8,918 bases of DNA from an uncultured Coriobacteriaceae bacterium (GTDB lineage Bacteria > Actinomycetota > Coriobacteriia > Coriobacteriales > Eggerthellaceae): NCBI GenBank assembly GCA_900550055.1, contig URQU01000066.1, forward strand, positions 1-8,918, read 5' to 3'. Shown here piece by piece: positions 1-6,028 of the stretch (positions are counted from its first letter, which is position 1; every line of letters starts with the position of its first letter). The notes under the pieces were generated by a model, which did no database searches, was not told where the DNA came from, and worked only from the letters and a program-made list of their open reading frames with translations. Position numbers and translations under genes: made by a program.

Positions 1-1
1 G

Positions 2-1186
2 GTGGTGAAGTTCTTCGTCCACGTGACGAAGGAGGCGCAGCGCAAGCGCCTGACGAACCTGCGCCGCGATCCGGCAACCGCCTGGCGCGTATCCGACGGC
101 AAGATGGCCACCATCGGCGAATACGAGGAGGCGTACCGCCTGTACGACAACCTGCTCGAGGGCAGCGACTTCTCCTACGCGCCGTGGCATTTGATCAACG
201 GCGAGGACAAGCGCCGCGCGAACCTCAAGATCACCGAGACGCTGGTGGACGCGCTCGAGAAGGCGCTTCACGCTAAGAAGGACCCCGCCGCCCTTGCGGC
301 TGCCGCGAAGGCGCAGGCCAACAGCTCCGGCGCGGCCGTGGAGGAGATTCCTCTGGAGGGGCGTTCCCCCGAACAGCAGCGGGCGGTGGCCGAACACGCT
401 GCGGCGCAGGCGGCGGCGCAGGCCGCGCACGCCCCGCGCGCAAGCCGCTTCCGCATCGTCGATCGCGTTCCCAACCTTGACCAGGTCGATCATGGCCTGG
501 TGCTCGACCAGGACGAGTACAAGGACCGCCTGAAAAAGCAGCAGAAGCGCCTGAACAAGCTGGAGATGGAGATGTACCAGGCACGCGTCCCGCTCATCCT
601 CATGTTCGAGGGCTGGGATGCGGCGGGCAAGGGCGGCGCCATCAAGCGCGTGGCCCAGGCCCTTGATGCGCGCGCCTACACCATCTTCCCAAGCCCCGCG
701 CCCACCAAGCCCGAGCTTGCCCATCCCCACCTGTGGCGTTACTGGACGCGCCTTCCCAAGGCGGGTCACGTGGGCATCTACGACCGCAGCTGGTACGGAC
801 GCGTGCTGGTCGAGCGCGTGGAGGGCTTCGCCACCGACGCGCAGTGGGCTCGCGCCTACGACGAGATCAACGAGTTCGAGCAGGAGCTGGTGCGCTGGGG
901 CGCCGTGTTGCTGAAGTTCTGGGTGGATGTGAGCCAGGAAGAGCAGCTGGCGCGCTTTCGCGCACGTCAGGAAGACCCCGCCAAGCAGTGGAAGATCACC
1001 GACGAGGATTGGCGCAACCGCGACAAGTATCCGCAGTACAAAAGCGCCGTCGAGGATATGTTCCGCCTGACGTCCACGCCGTTCGCGCCGTGGATCGTGT
1101 TGGAATCCGATGACAAGCGCTTCGCCCGCGTCAAGGCGCTTGAAACCATCAACGATGCGCTTGAGGTGCGGTTGCACGGCGAGTGA
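2..1186 (+). CDS. pap: Polyphosphate:AMP phosphotransferase, tandem PPK2 domains (5' end outside window)
   Basis: This enzyme transfers phosphate from inorganic polyphosphate to AMP to give ADP (PPK2 class II family, cytoplasmic). The frame is open at the left edge, so the true start lies outside the window; residue numbers count from base 2. Residues 1-90 match the end of a first PPK2 domain. Residues about 95-155 are an Ala/Gln-rich low-complexity linker. Residues about 155-394 form the complete second domain, with Walker A GWDAAGKGG at 204-212, the YDRSWYGR segment from 260, and a lid helix region rich in Arg/Lys (ARQEDPAKQWK). Only the second domain shows the P-loop in this window, as expected for two-domain Pap proteins in which the C-terminal domain is catalytic. 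The gene stops at TGA 1184-1186. Family assignment is secure. AMP rather than ADP or GDP preference is inferred from the two-domain layout. Confidence 0.93.
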   Translation: MVKFFVHVTKEAQRKRLTNLRRDPATAWRVSDGKMATIGEYEEAYRLYDNLLEGSDFSYAPWHLINGEDKRRANLKITETLVDALEKALHAKKDPAALAAAAKAQANSSGAAVEEIPLEGRSPEQQRAVAEHAAAQAAAQAAHAPRASRFRIVDRVPNLDQVDHGLVLDQDEYKDRLKKQQKRLNKLEMEMYQARVPLILMFEGWDAAGKGGAIKRVAQALDARAYTIFPSPAPTKPELAHPHLWRYWTRLPKAGHVGIYDRSWYGRVLVERVEGFATDAQWARAYDEINEFEQELVRWGAVLLKFWVDVSQEEQLARFRARQEDPAKQWKITDEDWRNRDKYPQYKSAVEDMFRLTSTPFAPWIVLESDDKRFARVKALETINDALEVRLHGE

Positions 1187-1226
1187 AGGCGCGGTAGTAT
1201 TGCTTGATAACCACAATGGGTGCAGG

Positions 1227-1256
1227 GCGTCGGCCGGTTTAGGAGTCGGCCGACGC
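1227..1256 (+). terminator. 9-bp hairpin after pap, possible terminator or leader hairpin
   Basis: GCGTCGGCC at 1227-1235 pairs perfectly with GGCCGACGC at 1248-1256 around a 12-nt loop. It lies 41 bp after the pap stop and 27 bp before the next small gene. The following bases are ATATATAG rather than a T-run, so intrinsic termination would be weak. It could instead be a 5' leader hairpin of the small membrane protein mRNA. A weak candidate promoter for that gene is TTGCAC (1172-1177), 17 bp, TAGTAT (1195-1200), which would place this hairpin in its leader. Confidence 0.45.
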
Positions 1257-1282
1257 ATATATAGTTGAAAAGGGGTGGCATC

Positions 1283-1381
1283 ATGCCAAGTTGGACTATT
1301 CCGGTTATAGTGGCGGTCATCGTCATCGTGATCATCGGCTTTATTTTGAAGGGCTTTTTCGACGAGATGAAGAAGAAATAG
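1283..1381 (+). CDS. Small single-pass membrane protein, 32 residues
   Basis: This short gene begins at ATG 1283 and ends at TAG 1379-1381. A good Shine-Dalgarno, AAAAGGGGTGG, lies at 1268-1278, a few bases before the ATG. The product starts MPSWTIP, has an almost pure Ile/Val/Gly/Phe membrane segment at about residues 6-22, and ends with a charged tail KGFFDEMKKK, so the N terminus is probably outside and the tail cytoplasmic. By hand count it is about 43% GC, far below its neighbours. It has its own strong terminator 30 bp downstream, so it is probably a separate transcript. I do not recognise the family. A small regulatory membrane peptide or a toxin-like peptide are both possible. I found no inverted copy of its leader downstream, so there is no sign of an antisense partner like the one at 5764-6058. 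Confidence 0.62.
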   Translation: MPSWTIPVIVAVIVIVIIGFILKGFFDEMKKK

Positions 1382-1413
1382 GTCGAACGCGGAATGCCTA
1401 GCGGCAGTCCGAG

Positions 1414-1453
1414 GCAAGGGAGCGCGTCGTTTACTTACGGTGCGCTCCCTTGC
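1414..1453 (+). terminator. Strong intrinsic terminator after the small membrane protein gene
   Basis: GCAAGGGAGCGC (1414-1425) and GCGCTCCCTTGC (1442-1453) form a perfect 12-bp stem around a 16-nt loop, followed by GTTTTCGG. This ends the transcript carrying the 32-residue gene. The minus strand lacks a T-run after the stem, so it acts mainly for the plus strand. Confidence 0.8.
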
Positions 1454-1723
1454 GTTTTCGGCTTGGCTCGCGGCATGGGCGGCGGACGGCTGCCTACGGG
1501 TCCGTGTGGGATCGGTGCATGCGAGGGCGCGCTTTGAGGGGAGGGCGCCGCGAATGCTTGCCGGGCGGCTTTCGCCGCCGCGCCGTGCGGGTGCTGGGCG
1601 GTTTTTCGAACATCCTGCGTTGATTTCCGGCATTTCGCCGGCGGCGCGTCCCCCTACCTGGGGATGTTTCGTAGTATGTACTAGGTAGATGAGGTTTCCG
1701 AGCTGCTGCGGAGGCGTCCTTGC
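1454..1723. other. Non-coding stretch upstream of the sortase gene
   Basis: No convincing gene is seen. The frames here are GC-rich shadows without ribosome sites. The stretch holds a tight hairpin, GGCGGC (1564-1569), TTTC, GCCGCC (1574-1579). It also holds a nested dyad near the sortase gene: CTACCT (1654-1659) pairs with AGGTAG (1683-1688), and inside it TAGTA (1672-1676) faces TACTA (1679-1683). The promoter of the sortase-purF transcript probably lies here. TAGTAT at 1672-1677 is the best -10-like hexamer, but no matching -35 is visible. Confidence 0.45.
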
Positions 1724-2707
1724 GTGCTTCGCGCGCTTCGACGCTTGGGAAGGCGTGATTTGTCCGAATACCAGCATAACCGCGCGCAAGCGCGCGGCGC
1801 GCACGCAACCCCGCAGGGGCAAGGCCCCGTGCGCCCTGTCCCCGTCACCCAGGGCAAGCGCAAGCGCTCGGGCGGCGTGTGGCGCGTGGTGTTCATCGTC
1901 TCCCTTATCGTGTTTCTGTGCGCCGCGGGTGCGCTGGCCTTCATCGGCTACGGTTATTGGCACGGCCAGCAGAACAACAAGCAACTCGAGCAGATCGGCT
2001 TCAACGCCCCCGATGCCTCCGAGCTTCAACGCACGGACCTTGCAAGCTTCGCCGTCGATTGGGATGCCTTGCGGGCCATCAACCCCGACGTGGTGGGGTG
2101 GATCTACGTTCCCGGCACCACCGTCAACTTCCCCATAGTGCACGGCACCGACGACGAGCATTATCTGAAAACCGATTTCTACGGGCAGACCAGCTGGGTG
2201 TCGTTCGGCAGCATCTTCCTGTCCGCGGCCAACGCCGCCGATTTCTCCGATGCGAACAACATCGTGTACGGCCATCACATGAACGACGGATCCATGTTCT
2301 CGCCCTTCGCCGATTTCGGCGACGCGGACACGTTCAACGGCCATCGCACCGTGTACGTGTTCACGCCCGCGGTGAACTACCAGCTCACCACCTTCTCAAT
2401 CGTGCATTGCGCGGCCGACGACCCCCTGGCTCAAACGGCGTTCGCCAGCGAGCAGGAGCGCCAGGCCTACGTGCAGGACAAGGTCGACCGCTCCGTGGTC
2501 ACGGTTGCGAGCCTTCCCTCCGCCGCTGATATGAAGCACACGTTCGCGTTCTCCACCTGCGACAACCTGGCCAGCAACGGCCGGTGGGTGCTGTTCGCGT
2601 ACGAATCCGGTTCAACAGCAGCGGCAAGCGCCGTTGCCGACGATAGCAGCATCAACCCCGAGGACGTGGCCGCCGTCAGCGAAGCGGCAAAGGAGACAGC
2701 AGCATGA
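1724..2707 (+). CDS. srtB: Class B sortase
   Basis: A membrane-anchored cysteine transpeptidase that would cleave sorting signals of exported proteins and attach them to cell wall or pilin acceptors. The 327-residue product has a basic cytoplasmic N terminus, a membrane segment at about 54-76, and a class B sortase domain with NPDVVGWI near 121, YGHHM (catalytic His184), FSTCD (catalytic Cys279) and GRWVLF (Arg287). After the domain there is an acidic Ala/Ser/Asp/Glu tail of about 34 residues. The start chosen is GTG 1724, nine bases after GGAGG (1710-1714). TTG 1760 with GGAAGG before it is an alternative that keeps the membrane segment. The stop TGA 2705-2707 overlaps the purF ATG 2704 by four bases. 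No sorting-signal substrate is encoded in the window, so its target is unknown. The symbol reflects class only, not proven orthology to the haem-locus srtB. Confidence 0.9.
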   Translation: MLRALRRLGRRDLSEYQHNRAQARGAHATPQGQGPVRPVPVTQGKRKRSGGVWRVVFIVSLIVFLCAAGALAFIGYGYWHGQQNNKQLEQIGFNAPDASELQRTDLASFAVDWDALRAINPDVVGWIYVPGTTVNFPIVHGTDDEHYLKTDFYGQTSWVSFGSIFLSAANAADFSDANNIVYGHHMNDGSMFSPFADFGDADTFNGHRTVYVFTPAVNYQLTTFSIVHCAADDPLAQTAFASEQERQAYVQDKVDRSVVTVASLPSAADMKHTFAFSTCDNLASNGRWVLFAYESGSTAAASAVADDSSINPEDVAAVSEAAKETAA

Positions 2708-4209
2708 GCACCTCGATTCTGCCAGGAGAGCGCCCCGACCGCTTGGAGGAGGAGTGCGCCGTGTTCGGCGTGTTCGCCCCCGGCGAGGACGTCGCACGCA
2801 TGACGTGCTTCGGCCTGCAGGCGCTGCAGCACCGTGGGCAGGAGTCGGCCGGCATCGCCGTGGGCGATGGCGAGACCATCATGGTGTCGAAGGACCTGGG
2901 CCTGGTCACCCAGGTGTTCGACGAATCGCGCCTGGCCGCGCTCGAAGGCTATGTGGCCGTGGGCCACGCGCGCTATTCCACCAGCGGCGCCGCCGCGTCG
3001 TGGGAGGCCGCGCAGCCGCATATCTCGGCCATCGACGAGATCCTTATCGCGCTGGCGCATAACGGCACGCTGGTGAACACCAACAGCCTGCGCGCCCGCA
3101 TGATCGACGAGGGCATTCAGCTTCGCGCCGGCACCGACTCCGAGGTTGCCGCCAAGGCCATCGGCAGCGTCACGCAGAAGACGCATCACTTGCGCGAGGG
3201 CATTCGCTACGCCATGCAGTACATGGAGGGCGCCTACGCCATGGTGCTGGCCAGCCCCGACACGCTGTACGCGTTCCGCGACCCCAACGGCATCCGCCCG
3301 CTGTGCATCGGCCAGCTTCCCGATAACCGCGGCTGGGTGGTTTCCAGCGAAACCTGCGGCCTGGACATCGTGGGCGCCGAATACGTGCGCGACGTCGAGC
3401 CCGGCGAGATCGTTCGCTTCAACAAGGACGGCGTCACCTCCGAGCAGGGCGTCGAGCCGCGCAAGCGCGCCAGCTGCATCTTCGAGTACGTCTACTTCGC
3501 CCGCCCCGACAGCGTCATGGACGGCCAGTCGGTGTATCAGGCGCGCCGCAACATGGGTCGCATCCTGGCCCGCGAGGCGCCGGCCGAAGCCGACCTGGTG
3601 CTCGGCGTGCCCGACAGCGGCATCCCGTCGGCTATGGGCTTCGCCTTCGAAAGCGGCATCCCGTATTCCGACGGCATTGTGAAGAACCGCTACGTGGGCC
3701 GCACGTTCATCCAGCCCACGCAGGCTATGCGTCAGCTGGGTATCCGCCTGAAGCTCAACCCGCTGCCTTCCGTCATCCGCGGCAAGCGCCTGGTGGTCAT
3801 CGACGACTCCATCGTGCGCGGCAACACGTCCAAGAAGCTCATTGAGATGCTGCGCGACGCCGGCGCCACCGAGGTGCACATGCGCATCGTCAGCCCCGAG
3901 GTCATGTGGCCGTGCTTCTACGGCATCGACACCGACACGCGCGACCAGCTGATCGCCGCGAACATGACCAATCAGGAGATGTGCGAGTGGATGGGCGCCG
4001 ACTCGCTGGCGTTCATCAGCCTGCAGGGCCTGCGCGACAGCCTGCCCGACGTGCGCACGCCGGGCTATTGCGAGGCATGCTTCTCGGGCGAGTACCCCGT
4101 GGACATCCCCGCCTACACCGCGCGTAACAGCTTCATGACCAAGGCCGACTTCGCCGCAGCCTACGAAAAGGAAGCGCAAGAAGCGGAAAACACCCAGGTC
4201 AGCGTCTAG
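2704..4209 (+). CDS. purF: Amidophosphoribosyltransferase (glutamine PRPP amidotransferase)
   Basis: This enzyme catalyses the committed step of purine synthesis: PRPP plus glutamine gives 5-phosphoribosylamine. The 501-residue product has an N-terminal glutaminase domain whose catalytic Cys is Cys18 (EEECAVFGVF), implying removal of a 17-residue propeptide as in the Bacillus-type enzyme. The phosphoribosyltransferase domain follows, with the PRPP loop VVIDDSIVRGN at about 364-374. Four cysteines at 258 (CIFEYVYFARPDS), 404 (PCFYGID), 456 and 459 (YCEACF) match the [4Fe-4S] ligands of the oxygen-sensitive B. subtilis class, so a cluster is expected. The start ATG 2704 overlaps the sortase stop and has AAGGAG at about 2690-2695. 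Translation may therefore be coupled to the sortase yet still initiate on its own site. The next purine gene, purM, follows after a repeat-filled gap of 350 bp. Confidence 0.97.
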   Translation: MSTSILPGERPDRLEEECAVFGVFAPGEDVARMTCFGLQALQHRGQESAGIAVGDGETIMVSKDLGLVTQVFDESRLAALEGYVAVGHARYSTSGAAASWEAAQPHISAIDEILIALAHNGTLVNTNSLRARMIDEGIQLRAGTDSEVAAKAIGSVTQKTHHLREGIRYAMQYMEGAYAMVLASPDTLYAFRDPNGIRPLCIGQLPDNRGWVVSSETCGLDIVGAEYVRDVEPGEIVRFNKDGVTSEQGVEPRKRASCIFEYVYFARPDSVMDGQSVYQARRNMGRILAREAPAEADLVLGVPDSGIPSAMGFAFESGIPYSDGIVKNRYVGRTFIQPTQAMRQLGIRLKLNPLPSVIRGKRLVVIDDSIVRGNTSKKLIEMLRDAGATEVHMRIVSPEVMWPCFYGIDTDTRDQLIAANMTNQEMCEWMGADSLAFISLQGLRDSLPDVRTPGYCEACFSGEYPVDIPAYTARNSFMTKADFAAAYEKEAQEAENTQVSV

Positions 4210-4223
4210 CACCCGCAAACACG

Positions 4224-4258
4224 CCGGACAGTTTGGGGACGTAGGATTAAGTGTCCGG
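4224..4258 (+). repeat. Dyad repeat copy 1 (CCGGACA...TGTCCGG)
   Basis: Seven-base inverted ends CCGGACA (4224-4230) and TGTCCGG (4252-4258) enclose a core containing GGGGACGTA. It starts 14 bp after the purF stop, so it could form a hairpin in the 3' end of the purF transcript. Confidence 0.85.
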
Positions 4259-4333
4259 ATTTGGACGAATGAGAGCGAGTCTTCGATCGCGAACAGGGGA
4301 TGGAGGTGCGTTCGTCGTTTGCAGTTCGTGCAG

Positions 4334-4368
4334 CCGGACAGTTAGGGGACGTAGCGTTAAGTGTCCGG
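4334..4368 (+). repeat. Dyad repeat copy 2
   Basis: Same inverted ends at 4334-4340 and 4362-4368 and the same core GGGGACGTA. The 35-bp element differs from copy 1 at only a few bases (GTTAGGGG for GTTTGGGG, GTAGCG for GTAGGA). Confidence 0.85.
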
Positions 4369-4448
4369 AGTTGGGCTGCTTGCCGCCATGTGAACGGGGA
4401 CGGAGGCGCGTTCGCCGTTTGCGGTTCGCGGTCCGCGGTTCGCGAAAA

Positions 4449-4482
4449 CCGGACAGATAAGGGTACGTCCCCAAGTGTCCGG
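4449..4482 (-). repeat. Dyad repeat copy 3, core inverted relative to copies 1 and 2
   Basis: Inverted ends lie at 4449-4455 and 4476-4482. The core reads TACGTCCCC, the reverse complement of the GGGGACGTA in copies 1 and 2, while the bases just inside the ends (CCGGACAG and AAGTGTCCGG) still match in the forward sense. It is followed by GTTTTGG, so this copy could act as a weak terminator or attenuator upstream of purM. Confidence 0.75.
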
Positions 4483-4547
4483 GTTTTGGAAGGTTAACGG
4501 TGCGGGAGCGCTGGCCGCAGGGTCGGTTGGGTTCCCGCCTATCAGAT

Positions 4548-4553
4548 AAGGAG
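4548..4553 (+). promoter_or_regulatory. Ribosome binding site that fixes the purM start at GTG 4560
   Basis: AAGGAG lies six bases before GTG 4560. The reading frame is open further upstream to 4500, but those 20 extra codons have no ribosome site and no similarity to PurM, so GTG 4560 is preferred. Confidence 0.8.
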
Positions 4554-4559
4554 CATCCA

Positions 4560-5642
4560 GTGACGAAGCAGGAAGTTACGTACCAGGCAGCAGGCGTGGA
4601 TACCGCCGAGGGCGCGCGCGCCGTCGACGCCATCAAGGAGACGGTGCACTCCACGTATCGCCCGGAGGTCGTCGGCGACATCGGCGGTTTCGGCGGCCTG
4701 TTCAGCATCGCGGCGGCCAAGGACATGGCCGAGCCGCTGCTGGTTTCCGGCACCGACGGCGTGGGCACGAAGCTCAAGGTTGCCCAGCTGGCCGGCAAGC
4801 ACGGCACCGTGGGCATCGACTTGGTGGCCATGTGCGTCAACGACATCCTGGCGTGCGGCGCCGAGCCGTTGTTCTTCCTGGATTACATCGCCATCGGCAA
4901 ACTGCGCAAGGAGCACGTGGCCGAGGTCGTTGCCGGCATCGGCGAGGGTTGCCGTCAGGCGGGCTGCGCGCTTATCGGCGGCGAGATGGCCGAGCACCCG
5001 GGCGTCATGGATCCCGACGACTACGACCTGTCCGGCTTCACCGTGGGCATTGTCGACAAACCGAAGATGCTCGACCCCGAAAGCGTGTCCGAGGGCGACG
5101 TGCTCATCGGCCTGGCATCCTCGGGCCTGCACTCCAACGGCTATTCCCTTGCCCGCAAGGTGTGCGTGGAGGGCAAAAGCCGCGAAGAGCTGCTGGCGCC
5201 GGTGGAGGCGCTGGACGGCCAGTCCGTGGCCGACGCGCTGCTCACGCCTACGCGCATCTACGTGAAGCAGGTGCTCGGTACGCTGAAGGCATGCCCGGGC
5301 GCCGTGCGTGCGCTGGCCCACATCACGGGCGGTGGCATCTCCGAGAACCTCAACCGCGCGCTGAACGAGCGCGTGGACGCGCAGGTGGACCTGGGCACCT
5401 GGCCCGTGCCGGCCGTGGCGAAGTACGTGTGCGACGCCGCCGAGCTGTCCGAGCCGCAGGCGCTCAAGACGTTCAACATGGGCGTGGGCATGATCTTGAT
5501 CGTTGACCCCGCGCGCGCCGAGGAAGTCGAGGCTGCTCTGGCCGAAGCCGGCGAGAAGACCTATTGCGTCGGCCGCATCGTGTCCGGCACCGGCGAGGTG
5601 CAGTACACGGGCGAAGGCAACCTGTACGGGTATCAGGGCTAG
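4560..5642 (+). CDS. purM: Phosphoribosylformylglycinamidine cyclo-ligase (AIR synthetase)
   Basis: This enzyme converts FGAM plus ATP to aminoimidazole ribonucleotide, step five of IMP synthesis. From GTG 4560 the product is 360 residues, close to the usual family length. Visible motifs are YQAAGVD near the N terminus, the ATP/substrate segment GTDGVGTKL at 64-72, GGEMAEHPG at 140-148, SSGLHSNGYSL at 187-197, and HITGGGISENLNRAL in the C-terminal half. The protein belongs to the PurM/ThiL/SelD ATPase fold and is cytoplasmic. It lies downstream of purF on the same strand, but the repeat array leaves it uncertain whether the two share one transcript. A terminator follows 25 bp after the stop. 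Confidence 0.97.
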   Translation: MTKQEVTYQAAGVDTAEGARAVDAIKETVHSTYRPEVVGDIGGFGGLFSIAAAKDMAEPLLVSGTDGVGTKLKVAQLAGKHGTVGIDLVAMCVNDILACGAEPLFFLDYIAIGKLRKEHVAEVVAGIGEGCRQAGCALIGGEMAEHPGVMDPDDYDLSGFTVGIVDKPKMLDPESVSEGDVLIGLASSGLHSNGYSLARKVCVEGKSREELLAPVEALDGQSVADALLTPTRIYVKQVLGTLKACPGAVRALAHITGGGISENLNRALNERVDAQVDLGTWPVPAVAKYVCDAAELSEPQALKTFNMGVGMILIVDPARAEEVEAALAEAGEKTYCVGRIVSGTGEVQYTGEGNLYGYQG

Positions 5643-5667
5643 AACGCAGCGTTAACCTAACAGCAAA

Positions 5668-5707
5668 CGAAACGCTCCTCCGCCGGATCGGCAGGGGGAG
5701 CGTTTCG
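5668..5707 (+). terminator. Intrinsic terminator after purM
   Basis: CGAAACGCTCC (5668-5678) pairs perfectly with GGAGCGTTTCG (5697-5707), giving an 11-bp stem and an 18-nt loop that can pair further. CTATATTTG follows. On the minus strand the stem is followed by TTTGCTGTTAGG, so it may be partly bidirectional. It insulates purM from the toxin-like locus. Confidence 0.75.
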
Positions 5708-5763
5708 CTATATTTGAATCACAATTCGCCAGTATCGGAAAGATAGAACATACGTACTATATT

Positions 5764-5772
5764 TGCTATACT
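5764..5772 (+). promoter_or_regulatory. Extended -10 promoter for the toxin-like mRNA
   Basis: TGCTATACT contains an extended TGn element and -10 hexamer TATACT at 5767-5772. The -35 is poor (TAGAAC at 5744-5749, 17 bp upstream), as is common for extended -10 promoters. The predicted start is about 5778-5780. The mRNA would then begin at or just before repeat block A and run about 210 nt to the hairpin at 5965-5984. Confidence 0.6.
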
Positions 5773-5779
5773 GGCGAAG

Positions 5780-5791
5780 CCAGCGAAGTCC
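5780..5791 (+). repeat. Repeat block A, mRNA copy (CCAGCGAAGTCC)
   Basis: Twelve bases at the predicted 5' end of the toxin mRNA. The minus strand carries CCAGCGAAGCCC at 6040-6029, at the predicted 5' end of the antisense RNA, with one difference that still allows a G-U pair between the two RNAs. The copy also overlaps a small hairpin, CTGGC GAA GCCAG, at 5771-5783. Confidence 0.75.
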
Positions 5792-5795
5792 AACG

Positions 5796-5805
5796 CGGGC
5801 GGAGC
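5796..5805 (+). repeat. Repeat block B, mRNA copy (CGGGCGGAGC)
   Basis: Ten bases in the leader of the toxin-like gene that occur exactly on the opposite strand at 6011-6002. The two transcripts are therefore complementary here as well as at block A. Confidence 0.75.
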
Positions 5806-5835
5806 TTCGACCTATACAGGAAGAGGCGATGCCTT

Positions 5836-5961
5836 ATGCTGAAAGAAATTCTGAGTCTCATCTTGTCGGTTTTACCGAATTGGTTGGCGGTGTTTCTTAT
5901 GGCTGTCGACCTTTGTGGGAGGAAGAAAAATAAGCGAGTGGACGAAGTCCAGGAGAAATAG
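5836..5961 (+). CDS. Small hydrophobic peptide, candidate Fst-like type I toxin
   Basis: A 41-residue product from ATG 5836 to TAG 5959-5961. AGGAAGAGG at 5818-5826 ends nine bases before this ATG. ATG 5829, in another frame, opens a 34-codon frame but sits only two bases from that site, so 5836 is preferred. The peptide begins MLKEILSLILSVLP, has a membrane segment at about 5-26 with a Pro at 14, and ends with RKKNKR followed by an acidic tail. This matches the layout of the Fst/Ldr toxin superfamily: short N terminus, one membrane helix often with a Pro, and a charged C-terminal tail. By hand count it is about 44% GC with codons such as TTA, ATT, TTT and AGG that the neighbours avoid, suggesting transfer. 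The opposing promoter, shared hairpin and mirrored repeat blocks around it make a type I toxin the leading reading. Sequence homology to Fst is not established, and another small membrane peptide remains possible. Confidence 0.62.
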   Translation: MLKEILSLILSVLPNWLAVFLMAVDLCGRKKNKRVDEVQEK

Positions 5962-5964
5962 AAA

Positions 5965-5984
5965 GGGCCGGCGGCAACCGGCCC
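5965..5984. terminator. Shared hairpin terminator of the convergent pair
   Basis: GGGCCGG (5965-5971), a six-base loop, and CCGGCCC (5978-5984) form a seven-pair GC stem three bases after the toxin stop. On the minus strand it is followed by TTTCTATTTCT, a good U-tract. On the plus strand TAACTCGTTAAT follows, which is weaker. Confidence 0.72.
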
Positions 5985-6001
5985 TAACTCGTTAATACTG
6001 G

Positions 6002-6011
6002 CTCCGCCCGT
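6002..6011 (-). repeat. Repeat block B, antisense copy
   Basis: Plus strand GCTCCGCCCG, the exact reverse complement of 5796-5805. In the predicted antisense RNA it lies 17 nt after block A, against 4 nt in the mRNA leader. Confidence 0.75.
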
Positions 6012-6028
6012 GACCGTTAATCCCACCG

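Larger units (their letters stand above)
4224..4490 (+). repeat. Tandem array of a ~110-bp unit, about 2.4 copies, between purF and purM
   Basis: Unit 1 (4224-4333) and unit 2 (4334-4448) are diverged copies, and a third begins at 4449 and stops after its dyad. Each unit starts with a CCGGACA...TGTCCGG element, followed by GGAxTTGG. Units 1 and 2 also share a second half: GAACAGGGGATGGAGGTGCG at 4291-4310 against GAACGGGGACGGAGGCGCG at 4392-4410, followed by TTCGxCGTTTGCxGTTCG in each. In unit 2 the word GCGGTTCGCG is repeated at 4421-4430 and 4435-4444. No open frame across the array has a ribosome site. The array looks like a multiplied intergenic repeat family rather than a CRISPR, because the spacers are themselves similar. 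Confidence 0.85.

Noticed and set aside
297..450. Alanine-rich segment of pap considered as a repeat insertion or frameshift
   Set aside because: The frame stays open and both flanking PPK2 segments are in phase, so it reads as an ordinary low-complexity linker between the two domains.
1440..1688. 82-codon plus-strand open frame
   Set aside because: It begins inside the loop of the terminator at 1414-1453, has no ribosome site, and its composition looks non-coding.
2467..4218. 583-codon open frame on the minus strand
   Set aside because: It lies antisense to purF and the sortase end. The purF frame has full motif support, and the minus frame is the expected long shadow of high-GC codon use.
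4224..4482. CRISPR array
   Set aside because: Only three repeat copies, spacers of about 75-80 bp that resemble one another, one copy with an inverted core, and no cas genes.
4251..4497. Short plus-strand open frames over the purF-purM repeat array
   Set aside because: They translate repeat units, lack ribosome sites and show no protein-like composition.
4500..4559. Upstream extension of purM by 20 codons
   Set aside because: No ribosome site, no family similarity, and a good site (AAGGAG) fixes the start at GTG 4560.
4542..5321. 259-codon open frame on the minus strand
   Set aside because: Antisense shadow of purM with no domain signal.
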